From contig JALTBO010000044.1 in NCBI GenBank assembly GCA_027075275.1, forward strand, positions 1 to 33,563: a stretch of DNA of 33,563 nucleotides. Reading direction: 5' to 3'. Positions within the stretch are counted from its first letter, which is position 1, and every line of letters starts with the position of its first letter. Below, piece by piece: positions 1-7,609 of this stretch. Position numbers and translations under genes: made by a program. Under the pieces are notes generated by a model, which saw only the letters and a list, made by a program, of their open reading frames with translations, was not told the origin of the DNA and did no database searches. Source of the stretch: Desulfurobacteriaceae bacterium (GTDB lineage: Bacteria > Aquificota > Aquificia > Desulfurobacteriales > Desulfurobacteriaceae).

Positions 1-114
1 GGTGCCCATAGCGGCGGGGAAACACCCGATCCCATTCCGAACTCGGAAGTTAAGCCCGCCAGCGCCGATGATACTGCCCGCGGGAGCGGGTGGGAAAGTA
101 GGGCGGTGCCAGGC
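1..114 (+). rRNA. rrf: 5S ribosomal RNA, 5' end cut by the window edge
   Basis: The sequence has the conserved 5S core, with the block CCGAACTCGGAAGTTAAG near positions 37-54 and the GATGATACTGCC loop near 67-79. The final GGTGCCAGGC (105-114) pairs with the opening GGTGCC and with a few bases that would lie just before the window, forming helix I. Only about 3-5 bases are missing at the 5' end. A 16S-23S operon presumably lies upstream on the same strand, outside the window. Seven T residues follow directly. Confidence 0.95.
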
Positions 115-121
115 TTTTTTT
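105..121 (+). terminator. T-tract after the 5S gene, probable rRNA operon terminator
   Basis: A run of seven T residues (115-121) follows the last base of 5S helix I. The helix I strand could act as the stem, or termination could be processing-dependent. No separate GC-rich hairpin is seen. The next 140 bases are AT-rich and hold no gene, only a small inverted repeat, TTAGAGTT/AACTCTAA, at 243-264. Confidence 0.45.
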
Positions 122-260
122 ATTTGTCTAACTTAAAATCCTCAAATTAACAAAAATTTTTTAAGAAAATTTAAAGTCGCATATCACATTTCAAACAAGC
201 AAAGCTCAAACCATTGAATTTGAAGGTCTAACCCTATCTTTATTAGAGTTATATAAAACT

Positions 261-1247
261 CTAAAGTAAGATCCGAGACATTGAGGCTGTTTGAAAAATC
301 CAGAAGACTAAAGGAAGAACCCAGATATTGAATAGGCAGAACTTCGCTAAAACAAACAGCTGAGCAATGTGAAAGTTCTTAGTCCTCTCATAACTACCAA
401 CATCATTCTTAATCTCCCCAAATATTCCCTCTATAAGCCCTCTGAAGCGATAGAGCTTGTTGGACTCAATAAGCCTCTTTGCTCTTAACCTAACCTCAGA
501 CCTTATACTGTTCCTGAAATTCTCCTTAACCTTGATGTAAGGCCTAAGCCCAACACTTTTAACAAGCTCAATAAACCTAACGCTGTCATAAGCTTTATTT
601 CCTAAAATCGGCTTTCCCCTTAACACATTCAGGGTGAATCCTCTGCTGCCGAGCCAGCGGACTATCTCTTCACCGCTCTTAACCTCATAAGCGTAACTCT
701 GCCCCAGTAGGACAGTCAGAACAAACCGCTTACCGTTTTCAAGATGAATGCTCAAAACCACTGCCTTAACGTGGCTTTTGACCTTCTTTATCTCAGTTCC
801 TCTTAAAACCTTAAGGGGGTAAAGCTCATCATACTTAAACCCAGTTCCATCAATCACTAAAAACTTCACTTCCTTGTGATACTTGCCTAAAAGTCTCCTT
901 GAGATGAAGTTGAGAAAGTCAATGAGAAGGTAAGGTGGAAGTTTTTTGAGCCTGTAGTAGTAAGTTGAGAAGTCCGGGGAGGTTTCTCTTCCGAATACCT
1001 GGACTGACATGAATTCAAGTTCTCTGAATGATAGTTTCCAGGCCACCTGGAGGAAAAGAAGGGTAAGGATTATCTCATCAGGGTATTTCTTGGGTCTTCC
1101 CCTTTTGGTTTTGAAGGGATATAAATATTCAATTAGAGCCTGTCCTCTCCGGTGCATGTAGCGTTTGGTGAGTTTGAGGATTTTGTTGAAATTAAGCTTT
1201 TTTGCTTTCATACCGGAGAGGATAGGCTTTTTTATTTGCTTTGGCAA
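261..1247 (-). CDS. IS4/IS5-like DDE transposase, probably impaired
   Basis: This 328-residue protein would catalyse cut-and-paste transposition of the surrounding IS. The first catalytic Asp is D133 in VIDGTG. The C-terminal signature Y-2-R-3-E-6-K is complete (Y266, R269, E273, K280). The middle position, normally Asp in the D-K-x-Y-D motif, is Asn here (N217 in GNKAYD; codon AAT, one base from GAT), so strand transfer is probably lost. Translation appears to start at TTG 1247, 14 bases inside the IS end; an internal ATG at codon 13 is the alternative. The reading frame runs out through the left inverted repeat and takes its stop codon at 261 from host DNA, so the last eight or so codons are host-derived. 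The assignment to the DDE_Tnp_1 fold is firm; the exact IS family is not. Confidence 0.85.
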   Translation of the reverse strand: MPKQIKKPILSGMKAKKLNFNKILKLTKRYMHRRGQALIEYLYPFKTKRGRPKKYPDEIILTLLFLQVAWKLSFRELEFMSVQVFGRETSPDFSTYYYRLKKLPPYLLIDFLNFISRRLLGKYHKEVKFLVIDGTGFKYDELYPLKVLRGTEIKKVKSHVKAVVLSIHLENGKRFVLTVLLGQSYAYEVKSGEEIVRWLGSRGFTLNVLRGKPILGNKAYDSVRFIELVKSVGLRPYIKVKENFRNSIRSEVRLRAKRLIESNKLYRFRGLIEGIFGEIKNDVGSYERTKNFHIAQLFVLAKFCLFNIWVLPLVFWIFQTASMSRILL

Positions 1248-1262
1248 TTTTCAAACACTCTC
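283..1262 (-). mobile_element. Insertion sequence, IS4/IS5-like DDE element, about 980 bp
   Basis: The left end reads GAGGCTGTTTGAAAA from 283. The reverse complement of the right end (read back from 1262) is GAGAGTGTTTGAAAA, so the ends form an imperfect terminal inverted repeat sharing TGTTTGAAAA. The direct repeat CGAGACATT sits at 274-282 and again at 1263-1271. The identity extends to 11 bases (TCCGAGACATT) if the right boundary is set at 1260. This fits a 9-11 bp target-site duplication and an intact, fairly recent insertion. The single cargo gene is the transposase on the minus strand. The element lies between the 5S gene and a CRISPR remnant. Confidence 0.85.
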
Positions 1263-1275
1263 CGAGACATTTGAC

Positions 1276-1338
1276 AGCCATATCAAAATTTGCTAACACT
1301 TAATTAAGTGTTGAGTTCCTTGACATTTGAATATGGCT
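1276..1338. repeat. Nested inverted repeat upstream of the CRISPR remnant
   Basis: The outer arms AGCCATATCAAA (1276-1287) and TTTGAATATGGCT (1326-1338) are complementary with one bulged base. Between them is a perfect 18-bp palindrome, AACACTTAATTAAGTGTT (1295-1312). Together they could form a long cruciform or a two-part stem. It lies between the IS right end and the first CRISPR repeat, where a leader would be expected. Its role is unknown: operator, terminator or leader protein site are all possible. Confidence 0.6.
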
Positions 1339-1349
1339 TGAGAGGTGGG

Positions 1350-1447
1350 GTTTTAAGCGTACCTATAAGGAATTGAAACACTATATCTTTACGCAGGATT
1401 GCTGTTTTCCTTTGAGCGTTTTAAGCGCACCTATGAGGAATTGAAAC
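1350..1447 (+). CRISPR. Minimal CRISPR remnant: two repeats, one spacer
   Basis: Two 30-bp direct repeats lie at 1350-1379 and 1418-1447. Both begin GTTTTAAGCG and end GGAATTGAAAC, the typical ATTGAAAC 5' handle of type I/III crRNAs. They differ at two positions (repeat 1 has T and A where repeat 2 has C and G, at offsets 11 and 18). The single spacer is 38 bp (1380-1417). The ATTGAAAC end puts transcription on the plus strand with the leader to the left. The IS lies only about 87 bp upstream, so leader DNA may have been interrupted. No cas genes are in the window, so any processing would depend on a cas locus elsewhere. Confidence 0.85.
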
Positions 1448-1498
1448 GGGACTGGCTACTACGTAGCCTGAAAAAGTTTTAATAGCTCTCAAAGGTAG

Positions 1499-2473
1499 CG
1501 AAAACTGAAGGTATGGCTATTTGGTTGTTCTCAAAGATTCGCCATAGATGATGGGAATTACGACTTAATCCCGATAAAGGCTGTTCTTACTACTTATCTT
1601 TATCCTTTTGAAGTAGGAAAATCTGTTCTTATTTACCGGAATAATTGTGTAATAACAAAACTCAATTTCAGAAAGAGGAATTTAATTCTTGCCAATATTG
1701 GAAACTATTATAGGATAGAATTCTCAATTGATTATCTTCTTAAAGAAATAGATCCTTCTCAAACACAGCTAGTTACGATTAATTTTACTGATGATATTGA
1801 TAATCTTTTATCTTTTAAACTTGAACAATTACAGGGCGTTTTAATAACACTTAAAAGTGGAAAGAGATTTCTTTTTGGGGGAAGGGAAATTCTAAACAAA
1901 CTTCCTCACGAAGTCGTAATTTTTGGAGATGAACTTTTCCCAGTAGAAGACAGAGCTGATGAATTACATATTTTAGAAGGTAAAATAAAACTTATTGGAA
2001 AACTTATAGATAACTCTTTTATTCCATTAACAAGAAAGTTTATAAAAAATTTAACAAGAAATTTACATTACTTTCTTAAAATTAAAGGTCCATGGGCAAT
2101 ATTCCACACTTATCCTTCCAAATTTTATTTCGGGAAAATTATAAATAATACTTATTATTTTCTCAGTATAAATACTAACAGAATAGAAAAAGCAAAACCT
2201 GATAAGAATCTTTTGCTTGTTTCTAAATCACTAAGAATACAAAAACGGGTATTTATTGATGTTAAAACAAGCTTACACAAAAATGATATACCAAGCTCAT
2301 CTTCAATCTACAAAATATCGTCAGAAGAACCTATTCCTAAAATTGACTCAAAGTATCATAAAGAAGAAGTAGATGTACCTGAAATTTTCTCCTCAGGACT
2401 ACACCAGGAATTTTCTAATCTGCTTAGCAAATTCATCTTTTATAGAATGTGTAAAAACCAAGAGTCAGGTTAG
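1499..2473 (+). pseudogene. Unknown AT-rich gene with its N-terminus out of frame
   Basis: One reading frame stays open from 1499 to the stop at 2471-2473 (324 codons). It has no ATG, GTG or TTG until a TTG at 2213, which is too late to explain the long open stretch. An ATG at 1513 in the neighbouring frame encodes MAIWLFSKIRHR and then stops. A one-base shift there would join it to the long frame, which continues RFAIDDGNYDLIP and gives a protein of about 319 residues. Either the gene is frameshifted, it uses a +1 recoding event, or it starts at CTG 1505, which has AAAGG nine bases upstream. I do not recognise the protein. It has no clear membrane segment or catalytic motif. The base composition is much more AT-rich than dxs, and GGAGCTCC is absent, both consistent with acquired DNA. 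Its stop overlaps the dxs stop in the opposite direction (TTAG). Confidence 0.6.
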
Positions 2474-4335
2474 AATAAATTTGTTTTAACAGATGAAATT
2501 CTTTCCTTAAGAAGCTTTAATATGCTGTCTCTATCTAATCCAATCAATTTTCTCAGTTCTTCCTGTCTACCATGTTCTATAAACTTATCTGGAATTCCGA
2601 TGTTTATAACTTTTCCGTCATACCAAGAGGATAGAAACTCGTTGACTGCTGAACCGAAACCGCCTTTAACTGTGTTCTCTTCAACGGTAAAAATTATTTT
2701 GAATTTCTGAGCAAGTTTTTTGAGGAGCTCCTCATCTATCGGCTTAACAAACCGGGCGTTAACAACTGAAACGCTTATTCCCTCTTTTTCAAGCTCCTCG
2801 GCGGCCTTTAATGCCTGGTGAACCGGCCAGCCTGCTGCGAGGATTACAGCGTCTTTTCCCTCTTTTAAAATTTCCCAGCTTCCTATGGGTATCTCTTTTA
2901 AGGGCTCCCTTATCGGAACTCCGTATCCTTTACCCCGGGGGTAGCGAACTGCAAAGGGTTTATTGGACTTTACAGCTGTATAAAGAAGATGGCGGAGCTC
3001 CTCCTCATCTTTAGGAGCTGCAACTACCATGTTGGGAATAACTCTGAGGTAGGAGAGGTCAAAGAGGCCGTGGTGGGTTGCACCGTCCTCTCCAACAAGG
3101 CCTGCCCTGTCTATGGCGAAGACTACGGGGAGCTCCTGCAGGGCTACGTCGTGGATTATCTGATCGTAAGCTCTCTGAAGGAATGTTGAGTAGATTGCAA
3201 CAACGGGCTTTAAACCCTTTTTTGCAAGGCCTGCTGCAAAGGTAACTGCATGCTGTTCTGCAATTCCAACGTCAAAGTATCTCTCCGGAAACCTCTCTTT
3301 GAACTTATCAAGGCCGGTTCCAGAGGGCATTGCAGCCGTTATTCCGATAACCCTTTCATCTTTTTCAGCTATCTCTATTAACGTTTTTGAGAAGATTTCA
3401 GTATAGGTTGGAACTTTTTTCTCTTCAGTTTTTGCCTTTTTAGGAGAAACACCGTGGAATTTGTCGGGCCTCTCCTCTGCCGGTTTGTAGCCTTTCCCCT
3501 TTTTGGTTAGAACGTGAACCAGCGTTGGCCCTTTCATCTTTGAGACATTTTGAAGTGTTGTTATAAGAGTTGGAATGTCGTGGCCGTCAATAGGTCCAAC
3601 GTAGCGGAAGCCAAGCTCCTCAAAGAGCATTCCCGGTGGAAAGAGGCCTTTAACTATCAGGTCTTCAACCCGTTTTAAACCTTTGTAAACTCTCTCTCCA
3701 AATATCCTCTTTGTTACTTCTTCTAACCTCTCCTTTGCCTTCCTCAGGTTCTCTCCCGTTGTTAGCTTTGTCAGGTAGTTTGAGATGGCCCCAATGTTCT
3801 TTGAGATGGACATTTCGTTATCGTTAAGGATTACTATCAGGTCTTCCTTCAGCTGGCCGGCGTTGTTGAGCCCCTCGTAGGCCTCTCCTGCCGTGAGAGC
3901 TCCGTCTCCAATAACTGCTATTACGTGCCCATCCTCTCCCTTTAGCCTCTTTCCAACCTTTATGCCGAGGGCTGCAGAGATTGATGTTGAGCTGTGGCCC
4001 GTTCCAAAGGCGTCGTATGGGCTCTCCTTTATTGACGGAAAACCTGAGATTCCTCCGAACTGCCTTAACGTGTGGAATTTCTCCTTTCTCCCTGTAAGGA
4101 TTTTGTAAGGGTAGGACTGGTGGCCAACATCCCACACTATCTCATCCTTCGGCGGGCTGAAAACCTTTAGAAGGGCTAAGGTAAGCTCAACAACACCTAA
4201 AGATGAGGCAAGGTGGCCTCCTGTCTTCTCAACTACCGAAATGATGAACTGGCGGAGCTCCTCAGCTAACTGCTTAAGTTCCTCCTCAGAGAGCTTCTTA
4301 ACGTCTTCGGGTGTGTTTACTCTATCTAAAATCAA
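2470..4335 (-). CDS. dxs: 1-deoxy-D-xylulose-5-phosphate synthase
   Basis: DXS is the TPP-dependent first enzyme of the MEP isoprenoid pathway: pyruvate plus glyceraldehyde 3-phosphate gives DXP and CO2. The protein is 621 residues, the usual length. Visible landmarks are GHQ (71-73), the H114 loop in GTGHSSTS, the TPP/Mg motif from GDG (143-145) to NDN (171-173), and a transketolase central domain with DVGIAEQHAV and FAIDRAGLVGEDG. The start is a TTG at 4335 preceded by GGAGGG at about seven bases. The polyprenyl synthase lies 44 bases upstream, so two isoprenoid steps are co-transcribed with lipid and replication genes. The 3' end overlaps the end of the convergent AT-rich gene by four bases. 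Confidence 0.97.
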   Translation of the reverse strand: MILDRVNTPEDVKKLSEEELKQLAEELRQFIISVVEKTGGHLASSLGVVELTLALLKVFSPPKDEIVWDVGHQSYPYKILTGRKEKFHTLRQFGGISGFPSIKESPYDAFGTGHSSTSISAALGIKVGKRLKGEDGHVIAVIGDGALTAGEAYEGLNNAGQLKEDLIVILNDNEMSISKNIGAISNYLTKLTTGENLRKAKERLEEVTKRIFGERVYKGLKRVEDLIVKGLFPPGMLFEELGFRYVGPIDGHDIPTLITTLQNVSKMKGPTLVHVLTKKGKGYKPAEERPDKFHGVSPKKAKTEEKKVPTYTEIFSKTLIEIAEKDERVIGITAAMPSGTGLDKFKERFPERYFDVGIAEQHAVTFAAGLAKKGLKPVVAIYSTFLQRAYDQIIHDVALQELPVVFAIDRAGLVGEDGATHHGLFDLSYLRVIPNMVVAAPKDEEELRHLLYTAVKSNKPFAVRYPRGKGYGVPIREPLKEIPIGSWEILKEGKDAVILAAGWPVHQALKAAEELEKEGISVSVVNARFVKPIDEELLKKLAQKFKIIFTVEENTVKGGFGSAVNEFLSSWYDGKVINIGIPDKFIEHGRQEELRKLIGLDRDSILKLLKERISSVKTNLF

Positions 4336-4379
4336 AAAGTTTCCCTCCGGCTTTTCTTAAACTCCTTAATAAACTTAAT

Positions 4380-5264
4380 TTAATACTCCCTCTCAACGAT
4401 AAAACGGGCTATGGCCTCTAAAGGCTCTCTCTTATCTTCCGGGAAAATTTTAAGGGAATCAATGGCTTTCTCCACTTCCTCTTCAGCCTTTATCTTTGCC
4501 CCATCTACGCCGAAGATTGTGACAAAGGTAACCTTTCCCTTTTCAATGTCTGAACCGACGTTCTTTCCGAGCTTTTCCTGGTCTCCAACAACGTCTAAAA
4601 CGTCATCAATTATCTGAAAGGCAAGACCTATGTGGTCTCCATACCTCCTTAAGGCCTCAACCTCCTCCTCACTTCCTCCACCTGTAATTCCACCTGAAAC
4701 AACGGAAGCCGTTATTAGCCTTCCCGTTTTGTGTCTGTGGATAAAGAGGAGCTCCTCTAAAGTAACGTCGCTCCTTCCCTCTGCATCTAAATCGCACTGC
4801 TGACCTAAAACCATTCCTAACATTCCGGAAGCCTTAGCTATTTCAGAGATAATCCGAACCTTCCTCTCACAATCAAACTCCCAGTCGGATAGAACCTCAA
4901 AAGCCCTGTTTAGAAGTGCGTCTCCTGCCAGAATTGCGGTTGCCTCGCCGAACTTGACCCAGGTTGTAGGGTGGCCACGCCTTAATGTGTCGTTGTCCAT
5001 TGCAGGAAGATCGTCGTGGATGAGTGAATAGGTGTGTATCATCTCTATGGCGCAGGCGGGAGTAAGGGCATCTTCTATCTTCCCCCCAACTATTTCACAA
5101 CCGGCCATACAGAGTATTGGTCTTAACCTTTTACCTCCAACGGTTAAAGAGTATCTAACCGCCTCGTAGAGTTTCTTTCCAAATTCAGGCTCCGGCGGAA
5201 GGAATTTCAGGATCTCCCTGTCTATCAGTTCTTTCCTCTCTTTCAGGTAGCTCTTAAGCTCCAT
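4380..5264 (-). CDS. ispA: Polyprenyl diphosphate synthase (farnesyl/geranylgeranyl type)
   Basis: This trans-prenyltransferase condenses IPP with allylic diphosphates and acts directly downstream of the MEP pathway. The 294-residue protein has the first aspartate-rich motif DDLPAMD (84-90) after HTYSLIH, and the second, DDVLD (220-224), in FQIIDDVLDVVGD. GGKRLRP (43-49) binds IPP diphosphate. The layout matches bacterial short-chain synthases (IspA-like), but product chain length cannot be read from sequence alone. The ATG start has GAGG seven bases upstream. It sits between plsY (9-base gap) and dxs in one minus-strand transcription unit. Confidence 0.9.
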   Translation of the reverse strand: MELKSYLKERKELIDREILKFLPPEPEFGKKLYEAVRYSLTVGGKRLRPILCMAGCEIVGGKIEDALTPACAIEMIHTYSLIHDDLPAMDNDTLRRGHPTTWVKFGEATAILAGDALLNRAFEVLSDWEFDCERKVRIISEIAKASGMLGMVLGQQCDLDAEGRSDVTLEELLFIHRHKTGRLITASVVSGGITGGGSEEEVEALRRYGDHIGLAFQIIDDVLDVVGDQEKLGKNVGSDIEKGKVTFVTIFGVDGAKIKAEEEVEKAIDSLKIFPEDKREPLEAIARFIVEREY

Positions 5265-5273
5265 TTCTAACCT

Positions 5274-5864
5274 CTACCTGTATTTCTTCTCCTCTCCCTT
5301 TAAAAGCCTTCTTATGTTTGAGTGGTGTTTACCAACTATAACAAGAGCTGTCAGGGAAACCAGTATGAATGAGAGCTCCGAGGGCTTCTCAAATAACCTG
5401 TAGAGGAGAGGGTATGAAAGGGCTGCAGTTATTGAGGAGAGTGAGACGTAACGGGTAAGAAGAAAAACTGTAAGAAAGATAATAAAGGCAAGAAGTGTTA
5501 CCTTAGGTGAAATTACGATGAATGCACCAAGGCCTGTAGCAACTCCTTTTCCGCCTCTAAACTTAAGAAAGGGTGAAAAACAGTGGCCAAGAACGGCAAA
5601 GAGGCCTGAAAGAACCTGATACTCTTCGGGCAGACCTAAAAGTTTAACTGTTAAAACGGGGAGAGCTCCCTTCAGCGCATCTAAAAGAAGAACCAGAGCC
5701 CCGTACTTTTTCCCAAGAACCCTTGAAACGTTCGTAGCCCCTATATTTCCGCTTCCATGCTGCCGAACGTCAACCCCTTTCAGCTTTCCAACAACGTAAC
5801 CGAAGGGAATTGAACCGAAAAGAAAAGGAAGAACCGTTGTCAGTAGAATCAGGTTTATGTTCAT
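5274..5864 (-). CDS. plsY: Acyl-phosphate:glycerol-3-phosphate acyltransferase
   Basis: PlsY is an integral membrane enzyme that transfers an acyl group from acyl-phosphate to glycerol 3-phosphate, the first step of phospholipid synthesis. The 196-residue protein has the family motifs in order: GSIPFGY near 17-23, HGSGNIGATNV near 36-46, GHCFSPFLKFRGGKGVATG in the middle, and HHSNIRRLLKGEE at the C-terminus. Several hydrophobic segments separate them. It is one base from the end of pgsA, so the two phospholipid genes are likely translated from one mRNA. Confidence 0.95.
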   Translation of the reverse strand: MNINLILLTTVLPFLFGSIPFGYVVGKLKGVDVRQHGSGNIGATNVSRVLGKKYGALVLLLDALKGALPVLTVKLLGLPEEYQVLSGLFAVLGHCFSPFLKFRGGKGVATGLGAFIVISPKVTLLAFIIFLTVFLLTRYVSLSSITAALSYPLLYRLFEKPSELSFILVSLTALVIVGKHHSNIRRLLKGEEKKYR

Positions 5865-5865
5865 A

Positions 5866-6387
5866 CTACTGCTCCTTAAGTTCTTTCAGGAACTTTGCGA
5901 AATAGTCAAAGCCTGTATATAGGGCAACAAGGGCAGAAAGTATCAGGAGGAGCTCCCCAAGACTCTTAAACCCGGAAAGAAGCAGAACAACGGAAGCCAT
6001 TATAAGAACAGTTTTCAGCTTCCCTCCTTTAGAGGCCGGAATAACAAGCCCCCGGGAAGCCGCAATGGCCCTCATTCCCGTAACTGCCTCTTCCCGCCCA
6101 ACTATGGTTATAACCGAGTAAGGATCGCACAGTTTTACGTAGGCAAGAGAGATAAGTGTTGAGGAGGTAAGGAGCTTATCTGCAACCGGGTCTAATAGAA
6201 TTCCCAAACTGGTTACAGACTTCTGTTTTCTGGCTATGTAGCCGTCTAAAAAGTCTGTAACGGCCGAAACTATGAAAAGCAACATGGCCAGAAGGAAATG
6301 GCCCTTAACTATGAAAACGACGATGAACGGCAAAAGGAGAATTCTTAAAAGGGTGAGGAAGTTGGGAACTGTCTTTACCCTGCCCAT
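5866..6387 (-). CDS. pgsA: CDP-diacylglycerol-glycerol-3-phosphate phosphatidyltransferase
   Basis: PgsA makes phosphatidylglycerol phosphate from CDP-diacylglycerol and glycerol 3-phosphate in the inner membrane. The 173-residue protein has the complete CDP-alcohol phosphatidyltransferase signature: D45, D48-G49, A52-R53, G62, D66 and D70 in exact family spacing, within DFLDGYIAR and LGILLDPVADK. Hydrophobic helices flank it. The ATG overlaps the dnaN stop by one base (TGATG), indicating translational coupling. Another CDP-alcohol transferase is possible, but length and motif context favour PgsA. Confidence 0.9.
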   Translation of the reverse strand: MGRVKTVPNFLTLLRILLLPFIVVFIVKGHFLLAMLLFIVSAVTDFLDGYIARKQKSVTSLGILLDPVADKLLTSSTLISLAYVKLCDPYSVITIVGREEAVTGMRAIAASRGLVIPASKGGKLKTVLIMASVVLLLSGFKSLGELLLILSALVALYTGFDYFAKFLKELKEQ

Positions 6388-7481
6388 CAGACCTTCATCG
6401 GCATCACAACGTTTTTGAGCTGAGGTTCATCTTCACTGGCTATGAGAACGGGCGTCAGCTCTTCACCGAACTTCATTGTGATGGTTTCTCCGTCAAAGGA
6501 GCTGATAGACTCAATCATGTGGATAATGTTGAAGTTGATGGAAAAGGGCTCCCCTGAATAGTCAACGGGAATTGTTACTTCTGCCTCTTCAGGAGATTCC
6601 CCTTCAACGTTACTCGCCTGAAGCGTGAGCCTGCCATCTTCAAGGTTAAACCGAACAGCCATAACTTCGTCTTTGTCAAAGATGATTGAAACCTCTTTCA
6701 GAGCTGATAGGAGCTCCTCCCTATCGGCAGACATCGCAACAGGGTTGTCCTCAGGAATAACCGCCGTATAGTCTGGATACTCACCCTCTATGAGGGATGT
6801 CCACATAACCGTATCTCCACTGCTGAAGTAGAGCTTGTTACCCTGCTCCGCAACGGAGACCTCCTCACCCTCTCTGAGGACCTTCTTAAGCTCGCTGAGG
6901 GATTTTTTCGGAATGATAGCACTGAACCCTTCAGACGGGATTAAAACCTCGTAGAGGGCCAATCTGTGGCCGTCAGTGGCAACTGCGTGGAGACGGTCTC
7001 CGAGGGAGCGGAGAAGAACTCCGGTTAAAACGTATCTGGCTTCATCTCTACTGGCTGCGTAGGAAACCTTCTTAATTGCCCTGTCTATCTCCTCTGAGGG
7101 AAGGGTAATTGGGTAAGAAGAGGGGAGCTCTATCTCTGGGAACTCGTCAGGTGGAAGGGTAGCAAGTGAAAATCTTGAGTTGGCAGACTTTACAGTGAGC
7201 TTAGAATCTGAAGTCTCAATGTCTATCTCATCTCCTGTGAGGGATGAAAAGAGCTTTGCAGCCTTGTTTGCGTTAACTGTTACCTTTCCTCCCTCCTCAA
7301 CTTCACAGTCTATAACTGTTGAAACCCCTATTTCAAGGTTTGTAGCGGTCAGCCTTAAGGTGTTGTCCTCAGCCTCAAAGAGGATGTTAGAGAGAATGGG
7401 AATCGTTCCCCTCTTATCGGCGGCAGATGAGGCCAGTTTGACTGCATCCCGAGCTTTCAGTTTGCTGACCCTAATTTTCAT
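6387..7481 (-). CDS. dnaN: DNA polymerase III beta subunit (sliding clamp)
   Basis: The ring-shaped clamp tethers DNA polymerase III and other partners to DNA. Its 364 residues match three clamp domains of about 120 residues each. Recognisable stretches are KRGTIPILSNILF (about 23-35), ATDGHRLALYEV in the middle domain and NFNIIHMIESI in the last domain. The ATG has a strong GGAGG seven bases upstream, inside the AT-rich part of oriC. The gene order dnaA-oriC-dnaN is the classic bacterial origin arrangement, and pgsA follows with overlapping stop and start. Confidence 0.97.
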   Translation of the reverse strand: MKIRVSKLKARDAVKLASSAADKRGTIPILSNILFEAEDNTLRLTATNLEIGVSTVIDCEVEEGGKVTVNANKAAKLFSSLTGDEIDIETSDSKLTVKSANSRFSLATLPPDEFPEIELPSSYPITLPSEEIDRAIKKVSYAASRDEARYVLTGVLLRSLGDRLHAVATDGHRLALYEVLIPSEGFSAIIPKKSLSELKKVLREGEEVSVAEQGNKLYFSSGDTVMWTSLIEGEYPDYTAVIPEDNPVAMSADREELLSALKEVSIIFDKDEVMAVRFNLEDGRLTLQASNVEGESPEEAEVTIPVDYSGEPFSINFNIIHMIESISSFDGETITMKFGEELTPVLIASEDEPQLKNVVMPMKV

Positions 7482-7532
7482 TCTTATTCCTCCCTATATA
7501 GAGTATATATACAGTGATTACTACATATATCA

Positions 7533-7544
7533 TAGTAATAATAA
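7533..7544 (-). promoter_or_regulatory. Candidate DnaA-trio element in the unwinding region
   Basis: On the minus strand, reading away from the DnaA boxes, the bases are TTA-TTA-TTA-CTA. These are four consecutive triplets fitting the [C/T]T[A/T] pattern that mirrors the DnaA-trio motif known from Bacillus subtilis origins. It lies in the AT-rich part of oriC. The nearest perfect DnaA box is about 65 bases away, farther than in B. subtilis, so the assignment is tentative. Confidence 0.35.
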
Positions 7545-7545
7545 G

Positions 7546-7566
7546 AGTGCACTTTTTTTGTGCACT
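7546..7566. repeat. Perfect 7-bp stem with T7 loop inside oriC
   Basis: AGTGCAC (7546-7552) and GTGCACT (7560-7566) are perfect inverted repeats separated by seven T residues. The element sits between the candidate DnaA-trios and the box cluster. It has no trailing T-run outside the stem on either strand, so it is not a typical intrinsic terminator. It could be an operator or a structural element of the origin. Confidence 0.6.
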
Positions 7567-7609
7567 TAAGATAAAAATTCTTGCCTCTCTTTGGCTTAAG
7601 CCACAAAAG

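Noticed and set aside
2213-2473. A short plus-strand gene of 86 codons
   Set aside because: It is only the 3' part of a frame open from 1499; the TTG is not preceded by a ribosome-binding site.
3824-4135. 103-codon open frame antisense-frame within dxs
   Set aside because: It overlaps the TPP-binding part of dxs in another frame and has no protein-like features.
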